Shown: positions 9,842-19,130 of the stretch, in pieces
Position numbering within the stretch: position 1 is the first letter of the stretch
How the letters are laid out: each line of letters begins with the position of its first letter
DNA from: JBKPCD01 sp046727175
Lineage (GTDB): Bacteria > Acidobacteriota > Vicinamibacteria > Vicinamibacterales > 2-12-FULL-66-21
Direction: 5' to 3'
Assembly (NCBI GenBank): GCA_046727175.1
Contig: JBKPCD010000115.1
Location: 1 to 50,090, forward strand
DNA length: 50,090 bases
The notes under the pieces: model-generated
What the model was told of the DNA's origin: nothing
Databases searched by the model: none
Seen by the model: only the letters and a program-made list of their open reading frames with translations
Translations under genes and position numbers: made by a program

Positions 9842-10504
9842 TCAGGAATTCGGGCTCGGGTTCGCGCTCAGCAGTCGCACGAATGCGTCGTCGGGGAGAT
9901 CGACCAGCGATCGAACGAAGATGTCGGCATCGAGCGTCGCCTGGCGACTCACGCCAATCGATCGCATCCCCGCCCGTCGCGCCGCCTCGATTCCGGCAGC
10001 CACATCTTCCACCACGATGCACCGCCCTGCGGGAACAGCAAGCCGCGCGGCAGCGCGCTGAAAGACCTGCGGATCGGGTTTGCCTCGCGTCACGTCTTCA
10101 GCCGCAACAATCGCGTCGAAATAAGGGTCGAGCGAGAGCGCTCGTAACATGACCTCGACGTTCAACCGCGGCGCAGACGACGCAATCGCCTGACGCCAGC
10201 CGTCGGCGTGAAGGCGATGCGCCCACTCCGCGGCGCCGGCGAGCGGCGCCACGCCTTCGGTCTCGGCCAGCCGCCGGTATTCCGCCTCCTTGGCGTCGCC
10301 GATCTGACGAATCCTCTCCGGCGCGGCATCGTCGCCGAGCCATCCGCGTAGAATGCGGTCGTTCCGCTGTCCAAAACTGGCCAGGAACTGCTCGTACGTG
10401 AGCTCCACACCTTCGGCAGCCATCACGTCGCGCCACGCGCGCCAGTGATACTCCTCGGAGTCGACCAGAGTGCCGTCCAAGTCCCAGAGAACAGCTCGGT
10501 GCAT
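9842..10504 (-). CDS. HAD superfamily hydrolase, beta-phosphoglucomutase/phosphatase-like
   Basis: The 220-residue protein has the HAD motifs in order: motif I LWDLDGTLVDS (nucleophile and acid/base Asp), motif II in IASSAPRLNVEVML, the Lys of motif III in TRGKPDPQVF, and motif IV CIVVEDVAAGIEAARRAG. The helical cap (about residues 20-90) is of the beta-phosphoglucomutase type. It follows araD on the same strand with a 70-bp gap and is probably the last gene of an araB-araD operon. It may remove stray sugar phosphates, though a mutase role cannot be excluded. The gap to araD contains paired CAATTCACCATTCACAATT-like words. Confidence 0.87.
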   Translation of the reverse strand: MHRAVLWDLDGTLVDSEEYHWRAWRDVMAAEGVELTYEQFLASFGQRNDRILRGWLGDDAAPERIRQIGDAKEAEYRRLAETEGVAPLAGAAEWAHRLHADGWRQAIASSAPRLNVEVMLRALSLDPYFDAIVAAEDVTRGKPDPQVFQRAAARLAVPAGRCIVVEDVAAGIEAARRAGMRSIGVSRQATLDADIFVRSLVDLPDDAFVRLLSANPSPNS

Positions 10505-10574
10505 CAGAGTTCAGGCTCTCGGCTGATGTCTCTTGGCCCTGAGCCTTGAGGCGGTTCCGGTCACAATTCACCAT

Positions 10575-11285
10575 TCACAATTTGTCTTCCTGTCCGTAAT
10601 ACGCCTTCGGCCCGTGCTTGCGCCGATAGTGTTTTTCGACCAGGAAGTCGTCCGGGCGCGATGCCTCGGGCGCGATCTGCCTGACGTGCCAGTCCATCCT
10701 CGCGACGTATTCGAGCACCTGCGCGTGCTCGATCGCCTTCGCCGCGTCCGCGCCCCATGTGAACGGACCGTGATTTGCCACGAGCACCGCTGGCATTTCC
10801 GCCGGCGAGAGCCCGAGCCCGGTGAACGTCTCGACGATCACGCGACCGGTGTTCTTCTCGTACTCGTGTTCCACTTCGTCGCGGCGCATCGGACGCGTGA
10901 CCGGTACGTCCCCGTTGAAGTAGTCGGCATGTGTCGTGCCCATGCAGCGTACCGGCGTCCGCGCCTGCGCGAACATCGTCGCGAACTCGGAGTGCGTGTG
11001 GACGATCGCGCCGCACGCGTCGAACGCGCGATACAGCTCGAGATGCGTGGGCGTGTCCGACGACGGCCGGAGCGTACTGTCGACGACCTCGCCCGTCTCC
11101 AGCGAGACCGGCACCATGTGCTTCGGCGAGAGGTTCTCGTACGGAACCCCGCTCGGTTTGATTACGAACACGCCGGCGGATCGATCGACGGCGGAGACAT
11201 TGCCGAACGTGCTCAGGACCAGGCCGCTCGAGGCGAGATCCATGTTTGCCCGGTAGACGATTCGGCGAAGATCGGCGAGAGTCAT
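10575..11285 (-). CDS. araD: L-ribulose-5-phosphate 4-epimerase
   Basis: The enzyme converts L-ribulose 5-phosphate to D-xylulose 5-phosphate, the last step of the arabinose route. The 236-residue length fits the family (about 230). Class II aldolase-fold motifs are all present: STFGNVSAVD, IKPSGVPYENL, SSDTPTHLELY (phosphate binding and the catalytic region), the zinc ligands HTHS and the later His of LVANHGPFTWG, and a C-terminal RKHGPKAYYGQ like that of known AraD proteins. The start overlaps the araB stop by four bases (ATGA at 11282-11285), showing translational coupling. Confidence 0.95.
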   Translation of the reverse strand: MTLADLRRIVYRANMDLASSGLVLSTFGNVSAVDRSAGVFVIKPSGVPYENLSPKHMVPVSLETGEVVDSTLRPSSDTPTHLELYRAFDACGAIVHTHSEFATMFAQARTPVRCMGTTHADYFNGDVPVTRPMRRDEVEHEYEKNTGRVIVETFTGLGLSPAEMPAVLVANHGPFTWGADAAKAIEHAQVLEYVARMDWHVRQIAPEASRPDDFLVEKHYRRKHGPKAYYGQEDKL

Positions 11286-12958
11286 CTCACGCGGGTCTTG
11301 ATTGCCAGCAGCCGCTTCATCAGCGTGCCGAGGTCCGCCCGCGATCCTGCGACCCCGCCGAACGTGTCGTGCAGCTCGCGATAGATGGCGTACAGCTCGT
11401 CGTACACCCTGTGCGCCGCCGGCTCCGGCGTGAAGCGCTTCTCTTTCAGTGTCGTCATCTGTCTCTGGGCCTCGGTCCAGCTCGGGTATCCGCCAGCGGA
11501 TTCCCCTGCGGTCACTGCAGCCGAAACGGCGGCGCCGAGGGCCGGCGTCTGCGGAGAGCCGGCGATCAGCATCGGTTGACCGATGACGTCGGCGTAGATC
11601 TGCATGAACAGGTCGTTCTTCTCCGCGATTCCTCCGCAGCAGACGACGCGCTCGATCGGGACGCCGAACTCGCGGATGCGCTCGATGATCGCGCGGGCGC
11701 CGAACGCGGTCGCCTCAATCAGGGCGCGGTAAATCTCCGCCCGAGTCGTATGCAACGTCTGCCCGACGATCAATCCCGTCAGACGAGGGTCGACGAGGAT
11801 CGTTCGATTGCCGTTGTTCCAGTCGAGCGCGATCAGCCCCGACTCTCCGGGCGCGAGCCGCGCCGCTTCTTCGGAAAGCTCTGCGTGAAGCGACTCATCG
11901 CCGCGGCAGACTGTTTCGACCCACCACTTCAGGATGTCGCCGACCGCCGACTGCCCTGCCTCGATCCCGAAATACCCTGGCATGATCGAGCCGTTGACAA
12001 TCCCACAGATGCCCGGGATGTTGGCGAGCTGGCCGTCCACCGGCGCAATCGCGCAGTCGCAGGTGGAAGTGCCGATGATCTTGACGAACGTGCCGACGTC
12101 GATCCCCGATCCAACGGCGCCGTAGTGCGCATCGAAGCCGCCCATGGCGATCGCAATGCCCTCCGGCAATCCGAGTTCGTCGGCCCAGCGCTTGGAGAGG
12201 TGGCCGGCGGGACGGCCTGCCGGCCAGGCCTTGTCGTACAGGCGATCGCGGAGTGCCGCCAGCTTCGGATCGAGTCGGGACAGGAACGCCTTGTCTGGAA
12301 GGCCGCCCCACGTATCGGAATACATGGCCTTGTGTCCGGCCGCACAGACGCATCGAACGATGTCGTTCGGCTTGTCGACATCCGCCAGGACTGCGGGGAT
12401 GAAATCCGCGAGCTCGACCCAGCTCGCTGCCGCGTCGAAGACATCCGGAGCAACGTTGACGCAGTGCCAGATCTTCGACCACCACCATTCCGATGAGTAC
12501 GTGCCGCCGATCGGCGCAAGGTACTGAGGCGCGTGCTTCGTCGCAATTGCCGTGATTCTCGCGGCCTCGTCGGCGGACGTGTGGTCCTTCCATAACCAGG
12601 CGTGTGCGGCGAGATTGTCCTTCCACCGGGGATCGAACGCGAGCGGGCGGGCGGACGCATCGACCGGCAGCGGTGTGGAGCCTGTGGTGTCTACGCCAAT
12701 GCCAATCACACGCGATGGTGAGAAGCCTGGCTGTCTTGCCGCCGCCGCGAGCGCGCCAGTCACAGACGCGCGAAGGCCGTCGATGTAGTCCGCGGGATTC
12801 TGGCGCGCGAGATGCGGATCTCTCGGGTGCAGCAGCACCCCCTGCTCGCCGCTCGGATAATCGAACACCTTCGTGCCCAGCACACGACCGTCCTCGCAGT
12901 CGATCACGACCGCGCGAACGGAGTTCGTCCCGTAATCGATACCGATTGTGACTGCCAT
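11282..12958 (-). CDS. araB: L-ribulokinase
   Basis: The enzyme phosphorylates L-ribulose. The 558-residue FGGY kinase starts at the ATG at 12958; a TTG two codons earlier is possible. It shows GIDYGTNSVRAVVID at the start (phosphate-1 loop), the ribulokinase-specific GGTYSSEWWWSKIW, the catalytic Asp region AMGGFDAHYGAVGSGI, the IIGTSTCDCAI segment, and the C-terminal adenosine motif ASPQTPALGAAV (read as GSPQTPALGAA). This matches the AraB type found in bacilli and actinobacteria rather than glycerol kinase. It heads the minus-strand operon araB-araD-HAD and is divergent from a TonB-dependent receptor gene, with an operator-like dyad in the gap. No L-arabinose isomerase gene (araA) occurs in the window. 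Confidence 0.95.
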   Translation of the reverse strand: MAVTIGIDYGTNSVRAVVIDCEDGRVLGTKVFDYPSGEQGVLLHPRDPHLARQNPADYIDGLRASVTGALAAAARQPGFSPSRVIGIGVDTTGSTPLPVDASARPLAFDPRWKDNLAAHAWLWKDHTSADEAARITAIATKHAPQYLAPIGGTYSSEWWWSKIWHCVNVAPDVFDAAASWVELADFIPAVLADVDKPNDIVRCVCAAGHKAMYSDTWGGLPDKAFLSRLDPKLAALRDRLYDKAWPAGRPAGHLSKRWADELGLPEGIAIAMGGFDAHYGAVGSGIDVGTFVKIIGTSTCDCAIAPVDGQLANIPGICGIVNGSIMPGYFGIEAGQSAVGDILKWWVETVCRGDESLHAELSEEAARLAPGESGLIALDWNNGNRTILVDPRLTGLIVGQTLHTTRAEIYRALIEATAFGARAIIERIREFGVPIERVVCCGGIAEKNDLFMQIYADVIGQPMLIAGSPQTPALGAAVSAAVTAGESAGGYPSWTEAQRQMTTLKEKRFTPEPAAHRVYDELYAIYRELHDTFGGVAGSRADLGTLMKRLLAIKTRVR

Positions 12959-13071
12959 ATTCAATTCAGTTTCATTCGATCATGGTCAGCGAGTTCCCGA
13001 GCCTATAAGCGGCGTTAATGGGTGTCGCTATTGTCACCGGAAAACCGCCGCGTTAGCATCGCAGGATGTGA

Positions 13072-13085
13072 TGTAAGCGATTACA
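13072..13085. promoter_or_regulatory. LacI-type operator candidate
   Basis: TGTAAGCGATTACA is an imperfect dyad (TGTAA..CG..TTACA) with the central CG typical of LacI/GalR operators. It is centred almost exactly between the araB start (12958) and the receptor start (13184), so one site could control both directions. A second, better match is at 26248-26261. Confidence 0.6.
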
Positions 13086-13183
13086 GCATGGCGCGGGCGT
13101 ACGTCAATCGCCAAACAGGCCGGACGACGCTCGCGCAGGCCGGAGGGGAAGGCCCGCGGACACGCAGGACATGGAGGAGGAAC

Positions 13184-16100
13184 ATGACCAGGAATCGCGC
13201 GCTGGCGTTGGGCTTCGCGATCGCCCTTTGCTGGCTGCCAGCCACGACCGCCGCACAGCAGCAGCTCGGCGCCATCCAGGGCACGGTCACTGACCAGACA
13301 AGGGCCGTCATGCCTGGCGTCACGATTACCGTGACGAACCTCAACACTGGAGTGACCCGCACGACGGTCTCGAACGAGTCAGGCATCTACCGAGTCCCGA
13401 GCCTGGATCCTGGCCGCTACAAGGTTGCCGCCGAGCTCCAGGGATTCAAGACGACGACGCAAACCGATTTGACCCTCTCGGTCGGCGCGACGCTTGGCGT
13501 CAACTTCAGCATGCAGCCGGGCACGCTCGAAGAATCCGTTCAGGTGATAGCGACGGCGCCCGACATCCAGACCGAGAAAGCCGACATCTCGGCGGTCGTC
13601 GAGCAGAAGAAGATCGTGGACCTGCCGCTGGTCGGCCGGAACGTCCTGTCGCTCGCCGCGCTGCAGCCGGGGATCAACGGCATTCCGAGCACCAACGATT
13701 TCCTCGTACCCGAGCAGGGGCTTGGCGTGACCGCCAACGGCGTCCGTGAGACCGGCAACAACGCGATGGTCGACGGCGCCAGCATCAACAACGGGCCGTG
13801 GGGCGGCACGATGATCATCGTGCCGAACGTGGAAGCCGTGCAGGAGTTCCAGGTCATCGCCAACAACCCGTCAGCAGAATACGGCCGCAACGCCGGCGCC
13901 ACGGTCAGCGTGATCACCAAAGGCGGCACCAATCAGTTCAGCGGCAGCGTCTTCGAATTCCACCGGAACCAGGACCTTCGCTCGAAAGGCTACTTCGAGC
14001 CGACAAAAGCCGACTTCCGCCGGAACGACTTCGGCGGCAGCCTCGGCGGTCCGATCAAGCGGGACAACGCGTTCTTCTTCTTCTCCTACGAAGGAGTGCG
14101 TGAGCTGAACCCCAGCTCATTCCAGCAGACGGTCGAGTCCAAGCAACTCGTCGACTTCGTGAACGCGACCCGGCCGAACTCGAACGCGGCGCGGCTGTTC
14201 CGCGACTTCGCACCGCCGTCCTATCCGACGACCGGCCTGCAGGACCTCGGCGCGCCGTTGCCGGGCGCGAACGTGTGGAGCACGGTCCCCGACGGCATTC
14301 CCGACATCGGCACGATCAACGTCGTGCAGGAAGGCGAGCGCACCGGCGATCAGTTCAACGGCCGCTTCGATCAGGTGATGCGCGGCGGCCGTGATCGCCT
14401 GCGCGCAACCTACTACTTCTCCCGCAGCGAATCGCCGTTTCTCTATGTTCGCTCGCAGTTCAACCACCCGTACCCCTTCAAGGATCAACTCCTCAACGTC
14501 AACCACACGACGATGTTCTCGAACCGGACGCTGAACGAGATCACGTTCGGCTACCTGCGTCAGGACGGCCACGCCGAGGATCCGACGCCGGAGTCACCGA
14601 CGATGCCCACCACCAACCCCAACGCCGTCGGCAACGGCGTCGCCGGATTCGGCGTCGAGTTCTGGCATCCCATCGAGTTCACGCAGAACAACATCCAGCT
14701 CAAGGACACGCTGACGCTCGATCGCGGTCGCCACTCGTTCCGGACCGGAGGCGAGCTGCGCTCCGGACATGACGGCGCCACGCTCCATCACTGGGAACGG
14801 CCGAACTACACGTTCCAGAGCATCCTCGACTTCATCGATGACGAGGCGTTCACAGAGACGCGCGCCGTGGATCCGTTGACCGGACAGTCGACGACGGCCT
14901 ACGGCAAGTACATCACCAACGAGTGGGCGCTCTTCTTCCAGGACAACTGGAAGGTCCGTCCGAACCTGACGTTGAATCTGGGGCTGCGCTACGACAACTT
15001 CGGCAACCCGAAGAAGGACAGAATTCCGTTCAACGGAATCATCCTCGGTCCCGGAAGCACGCGGCAGGAGCAGATCGCGACGGCGAAGGTGGGCACGGTC
15101 GACAAGTTGTTCGACACCGACTGGAACAACTTCGCGCCGCGCTTCGGCATCTCGTGGGATCCCTCGGGGGAAGGCAAGCTGGTCTTCCGCAGCGGCGGCG
15201 GCATCTCGTACAACCGGGTCAACAACACGGTGTTCAGCGACGAGCGTTTGAACCCCCCGCAGTTTGCGCAGGCCTCGACGTCGGCGCAGGACGCGACCGC
15301 GCCGCCCATCCTGTACACGCTCGGGCCGAACTACCCGCAGAACCCTGCGCTCGGTCGCGGTCTGGACTCCAACGGCGGCATCAAAGGCGCCCGCGTCGCA
15401 CTGCGCGTCGTCGATCCGGACATTCAGAGCCCGATGTACTACAACTGGTTCGCCGGCGTGCAGCGGCAGCTGCGGTGGAATTTCGTCGTCGAGGCGAACT
15501 ACACGGGATCGGCGGGACGCCACGTCCTGAGCGCGGACGGTCCGACGTCGCAGGACTACAACCGGTTCTCCGGCGATCTCCTCGACGGCGTGCGCAACCG
15601 GCTCAACCCGAGCTTTGCGTCAGTTGATTTCAACGAGAGTCGCGTCGACACCAACTACAACGGCGTGAACATGCAGCTGCTGCGGCGGTACTCGAGGGGT
15701 TGGGCTTTCCAATTCGCCTACACCTACGGGGTCCTGAAAGACACGCCGGCAAACTCGATGGACGTCACGCACCCCGAGCTCGACTACAGCTACGCGAGCA
15801 ACGACATCCGTCACAAGGTCGCGTTCAACTTCGTCGCCGAGATCCCGTATTCCCCGTCGAACGCCGTGATGAAAGCGGTCCTCGGCGGCTGGCAGGTGAA
15901 CGGGATCGGGATCTTCCAGTCCGGGGCGCCGTTCACGGTCAACTGCACCCTGGCCTGGCCGCGCTGCGACTTCAACGGCGACGGCCTCAACAACGATCGC
16001 GTGAACCAGCCGCCTAATGGAACGGATCTCGGCAATCCTTCTCAAGATGATTGGTTCAACGGCGTGTTCAACGCTGCGGACTTCACCAACCCGGCGGCTC

Positions 16101-16390
16101 TCACGTTCGCCAACCAACCGCGCAACGCGTTCCGCGGACCGGGGTTCAAGAACGTCGACCTGTCGCTCTTCAAGAACTTCGCGGTCCCCGGCATCAGCGG
16201 CACGCGCACATCAACGCTCCAGATTCGTATCGAGGCCTTCAACCTGTTCAACTGGGTGAACCTGAACAATCCGGTAACGGCGACCAACGACCACAACTTC
16301 GGCAAGGTCACGAGCGTCAGGGGTGGAACAGGCGGCCTCTCCGCGGGGGGATTCCGGGTCATCCAGCTCGCAGCCAAGTATCTGTTCTGA
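13184..16390 (+). CDS. TonB-dependent receptor, Oar-like, probably for arabinoside/galactoside oligomers
   Basis: The start was set at the ATG at 13184, behind GGAGGAGG, which gives a 1068-residue protein with a proper signal peptide (MTRNRALALGFAIALCW, cleavage near TTAAQ). An open frame extends 54 codons upstream but is not signal-like. After it come a carboxypeptidase-regulatory-like domain (GAIQGTVTDQTRAVMPGVTITV), a plug (about residues 125-250: VVEQKKIVDLPLVGRNVLSLAALQPG is inside it), and a large barrel with the Oar-type phrases ALFFQDNWKVRPNLTLNLGLRYD and IRIEAFNLFNWVNLNNP. It ends in LAAKYLF with terminal Phe. It is divergent from araB and followed by a GH127 gene, so uptake of arabinose-containing glycans is likely, by context. 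Confidence 0.93.
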   Translation: MTRNRALALGFAIALCWLPATTAAQQQLGAIQGTVTDQTRAVMPGVTITVTNLNTGVTRTTVSNESGIYRVPSLDPGRYKVAAELQGFKTTTQTDLTLSVGATLGVNFSMQPGTLEESVQVIATAPDIQTEKADISAVVEQKKIVDLPLVGRNVLSLAALQPGINGIPSTNDFLVPEQGLGVTANGVRETGNNAMVDGASINNGPWGGTMIIVPNVEAVQEFQVIANNPSAEYGRNAGATVSVITKGGTNQFSGSVFEFHRNQDLRSKGYFEPTKADFRRNDFGGSLGGPIKRDNAFFFFSYEGVRELNPSSFQQTVESKQLVDFVNATRPNSNAARLFRDFAPPSYPTTGLQDLGAPLPGANVWSTVPDGIPDIGTINVVQEGERTGDQFNGRFDQVMRGGRDRLRATYYFSRSESPFLYVRSQFNHPYPFKDQLLNVNHTTMFSNRTLNEITFGYLRQDGHAEDPTPESPTMPTTNPNAVGNGVAGFGVEFWHPIEFTQNNIQLKDTLTLDRGRHSFRTGGELRSGHDGATLHHWERPNYTFQSILDFIDDEAFTETRAVDPLTGQSTTAYGKYITNEWALFFQDNWKVRPNLTLNLGLRYDNFGNPKKDRIPFNGIILGPGSTRQEQIATAKVGTVDKLFDTDWNNFAPRFGISWDPSGEGKLVFRSGGGISYNRVNNTVFSDERLNPPQFAQASTSAQDATAPPILYTLGPNYPQNPALGRGLDSNGGIKGARVALRVVDPDIQSPMYYNWFAGVQRQLRWNFVVEANYTGSAGRHVLSADGPTSQDYNRFSGDLLDGVRNRLNPSFASVDFNESRVDTNYNGVNMQLLRRYSRGWAFQFAYTYGVLKDTPANSMDVTHPELDYSYASNDIRHKVAFNFVAEIPYSPSNAVMKAVLGGWQVNGIGIFQSGAPFTVNCTLAWPRCDFNGDGLNNDRVNQPPNGTDLGNPSQDDWFNGVFNAADFTNPAALTFANQPRNAFRGPGFKNVDLSLFKNFAVPGISGTRTSTLQIRIEAFNLFNWVNLNNPVTATNDHNFGKVTSVRGGTGGLSAGGFRVIQLAAKYLF

Positions 16391-16415
16391 TCGCGTTCGA
16401 TTCGATATTCTCGCT

Positions 16416-16445
16416 GGCGGGCCGCCGATGCGGCCCGCCCTTTTT
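16416..16445 (+). terminator. Rho-independent terminator after the receptor gene
   Basis: A perfect 10-bp stem (GGCGGGCCGC / GCGGCCCGCC) with a CGAT loop is followed by C and TTTTT. It lies 26 bases after the receptor stop and just before the GH127 start at 16461, so GH127 is probably expressed at a lower level or from its own promoter. Confidence 0.85.
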
Positions 16446-16460
16446 GTCACGAGGCATCTC

Positions 16461-18968
16461 ATGCGACGACGAGCTCTTGCCCTGTGCACCAGCGCGCTCA
16501 TCGGAGGCCTGTCTGTGAGTGGTCGGACTCAGGGCAAAGTCACGCCGAAACACGACTACCCCGTCCAACCCGTGCCCTTCACGTCAGTGCATTTGAAGGA
16601 CGTGTTCTGGGCGCCCCGGATCGAGACGAACCGGACGGCATCGATTCCGGCAGCGTTTCAGCAGTGTGAGAGAACCGGACGGGTCGACCTGTTCGTGCGC
16701 GCGGCGAAAGCGCTCAAGGGTCAGCCGCTCGAGAACAAGAACCCGCCCGGCTATCCCTTCGATGACACGGATGTTTACAAGGTAATCGAAGGGGCCTCTT
16801 ACTCGCTCAGCGTGAGTCCTGATCCGAAACTCGATGCGTACGTCGACGGCCTGATTGCGAAGATCGCCGCGGCGCAAGAGCCCGACGGCTATCTCTACAC
16901 GACTCGAACGATCGATCCGAAGAACCCGCATCAATGGTCTGGCGCGCAGCGGTGGGTGAACGAACGGAACGAGAGCCACGAACTCTACAACCTCGGCCAC
17001 CTGTTCGAGGCTGCCGTTGCGCATCATCTCGCGACCGGGAAGAAATCGCTCCTGGAGGTCGCGACGCGCGCCGCCGATCTGCTCGTGAAGACCTTCGGTC
17101 CGGGGAAGAGAACGATCTGGCCGGGCCATCAGATCACCGAGATGGGTCTCGTGAAGATGTACCGCGTCACCGGCAATGAGCACTACTTGAACCTCGCGAA
17201 ATTCATGCTCGATGAACGCGGCCCGAAGCCGGTGCCCGCAGGGGAAACCGTCGAACCGCGAGGCCTCGAGTACAACCAGGCACAGGCTCGAGTCGTCGAT
17301 CAGTCCGAGCCCGTGGGTCACGCCGTCCGCGCGATGTACATGTACGCGGGCATGGCTGACGTGGCCGCGCTGGAAGCAGACACGAAGCTGCAAGCCGCAG
17401 GCGATCGCATCTGGACGAATCTCGTCACGAGCAAGCTCTATCTGACGGGCGGCATCGGCGCGGCGGGTGGTCACGAGGGATTCGGCAATCCCTACGAGCT
17501 TCCCAACATGTCCGCGTACAACGAGACATGCGCGTCGGTCGGGATGGACTACTGGAACCATCGTCTCTTCCTGCTCGAAGCGGACGGCAAGTACATCGAC
17601 GTGATGGAGCGCACGCTCTACAACGGGCTGATCTCCGGTGTGTCGCTCGACGGGACGACGTTCTTCTATGACAACCCGCTCGAATCGAACGGCCAACACG
17701 CCAGGCGCGAGTGGTTCGGCGTCGCATGTTGTCCCGGGAACATCACGCGCTTCATGGCGTCGGTTCCCGGCTACATCTACGCGAAGCGTGGCGACGCGAT
17801 TTACGTGAACCTCTACGCCGGGGGCTCCGCAGATATCGAGACGCCAAGCGGCAAGCTGAACGTGCTTCAGGAAACGCGCTACCCGTGGGATGGCACGGTC
17901 AGGATGACGATCAATCCAGACCGCCCGCGTCGGTTTGCCGTCAACGTCCGCATTCCGGGATGGGCGCGAAACGCGCCGGTGCCGAGCGACCTCTATCGAT
18001 TCCTCGACAAGGCGCCAGACCCGCCGACGTTGAAGGTAAACGGCGAGCCCGTGGCAATCACCGCCGACAAAGGGTACGTCGCGGTAAATCGGACCTGGAA
18101 GGCCGGCGACGCGATCGAGCTGAACCTCCCGATGCCGGTTCGCCGTATCGTCGCCAACGATCAGGTGACGGCCAACCGCGACCGTGTCGGGCTGCAACGC
18201 GGCCCGGTCGTCTATGCCGCGGAATGGGTCGACAATCCCAACGGGAAGGTTCGCAACATCGTGTTGCCCGACACGAACGCACTGTCGTCCGAATTCCGGC
18301 CGAACCTCCTGAAAGGCGTGCAGGTGATTACGGGTCGCGCGAGGGGTCTTGCGCACGACGAAAAGGGCGTCGTGCAGAAGACCGAGCAGCCGTTCGTCGC
18401 CATTCCATACGCGACGTGGGCCAATCGCGGCCGCGGGCAGATGACAGTCTGGCTCGCGCGGACCGACGCGGCAGCCAGACCCACGCGTTATCCGACGATC
18501 GCGACGACGAGCACGCTCACGCATTCACGCAGCACCAAGTACATCGGCAACATCATCGACGGCGAGGAGCCGCCCTCCTCGAACGATCCGACGCAGTACT
18601 TCGACTGGTGGCCAACGAACGGCTGCGGCGCTCCGCCATCGACGACTCCCGCGACCGCGGAGCGTCGTTCCTGCAGCGAAATGGAATGGGTCGAGATGGC
18701 ATTCGCGAAGCCGTCGACCGTTTCACAGACCGGGATTTACTGGTTCGACGACACCGGCCGCGGAAGCGTGCGCGTGCCGCAATCCTGGCGTTTGCTCTAC
18801 AAGGACGGCGACCAGTGGAAGCCCGTCGAGGCGCAGGGCGCGTTCGGCGTCGCGAAGGACGCGTGGAACACGGTGACGTTCAAGCCGGTGGCGACATCCG
18901 CGCTGCGGCTGGAGTTGAAGATGCAGCCGAACGTCTCGGCTGGGATTCAAGAGTGGCGAGTGAAGTGA
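16461..18968 (+). CDS. GH127 beta-L-arabinofuranosidase
   Basis: The 835-residue secreted enzyme should release L-arabinose from beta-arabinofuranosides. The chosen ATG at 16461 follows GAGG and gives a signal peptide (MRRRALALCTSALIGGLSV); 16431 is an in-frame alternative. The catalytic (alpha/alpha)6 barrel includes the helix repeats around HELYNLGHLFEAA. The zinc-thiolate site of the family is visible: E355 and C357 in NETCASVGMDYW, and the Cys pair C423-C424 in VACCPGN, where the first Cys is the nucleophile in characterised members. A C-terminal region (about 690-835) resembles a galactose-binding/discoidin beta-sandwich (TVSQTGIYWFDD, LRLELKMQP). Its product would feed araB/araD. Confidence 0.93.
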   Translation: MRRRALALCTSALIGGLSVSGRTQGKVTPKHDYPVQPVPFTSVHLKDVFWAPRIETNRTASIPAAFQQCERTGRVDLFVRAAKALKGQPLENKNPPGYPFDDTDVYKVIEGASYSLSVSPDPKLDAYVDGLIAKIAAAQEPDGYLYTTRTIDPKNPHQWSGAQRWVNERNESHELYNLGHLFEAAVAHHLATGKKSLLEVATRAADLLVKTFGPGKRTIWPGHQITEMGLVKMYRVTGNEHYLNLAKFMLDERGPKPVPAGETVEPRGLEYNQAQARVVDQSEPVGHAVRAMYMYAGMADVAALEADTKLQAAGDRIWTNLVTSKLYLTGGIGAAGGHEGFGNPYELPNMSAYNETCASVGMDYWNHRLFLLEADGKYIDVMERTLYNGLISGVSLDGTTFFYDNPLESNGQHARREWFGVACCPGNITRFMASVPGYIYAKRGDAIYVNLYAGGSADIETPSGKLNVLQETRYPWDGTVRMTINPDRPRRFAVNVRIPGWARNAPVPSDLYRFLDKAPDPPTLKVNGEPVAITADKGYVAVNRTWKAGDAIELNLPMPVRRIVANDQVTANRDRVGLQRGPVVYAAEWVDNPNGKVRNIVLPDTNALSSEFRPNLLKGVQVITGRARGLAHDEKGVVQKTEQPFVAIPYATWANRGRGQMTVWLARTDAAARPTRYPTIATTSTLTHSRSTKYIGNIIDGEEPPSSNDPTQYFDWWPTNGCGAPPSTTPATAERRSCSEMEWVEMAFAKPSTVSQTGIYWFDDTGRGSVRVPQSWRLLYKDGDQWKPVEAQGAFGVAKDAWNTVTFKPVATSALRLELKMQPNVSAGIQEWRVK

Positions 18969-18977
18969 GCGACAGCC

Positions 18978-19127
18978 GCCCGGAGGAGACGGAGAGCACG
19001 GAAAAGGCTTTCACCACGACGCACGGAGAGCTCGGAGATTTCATTGGATCTTCCCAATGACAAACCTCCGTGTGCTCGGTGTCTCCGCGGCGAACGCTTT
19101 GTCCGTGCACTCCGTCTCCTCCGACCG
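18978..19127. repeat. Inverted word array between convergent genes (ACGGAGAGCACGG type)
   Basis: The left arm (CGGAGGAGACGGAGAGCACG onwards) and the right arm (complement of GGAGGAGACGGAGTGCACGG, ending about 19127) pair over about 60 bases with mismatches, around a CATTGGATCTTCCCAATG core near 19042-19059. It separates the convergent GH127 and GH39 genes and may act as a two-way terminator, although U-runs are absent. Confidence 0.8.
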
Positions 19128-19130
19128 TGG

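Noticed and set aside
13022..13183. 54-codon extension of the second TonB-dependent receptor
   Set aside because: It covers the operator and has no signal peptide; GGAGGAGG precedes the ATG at 13184.
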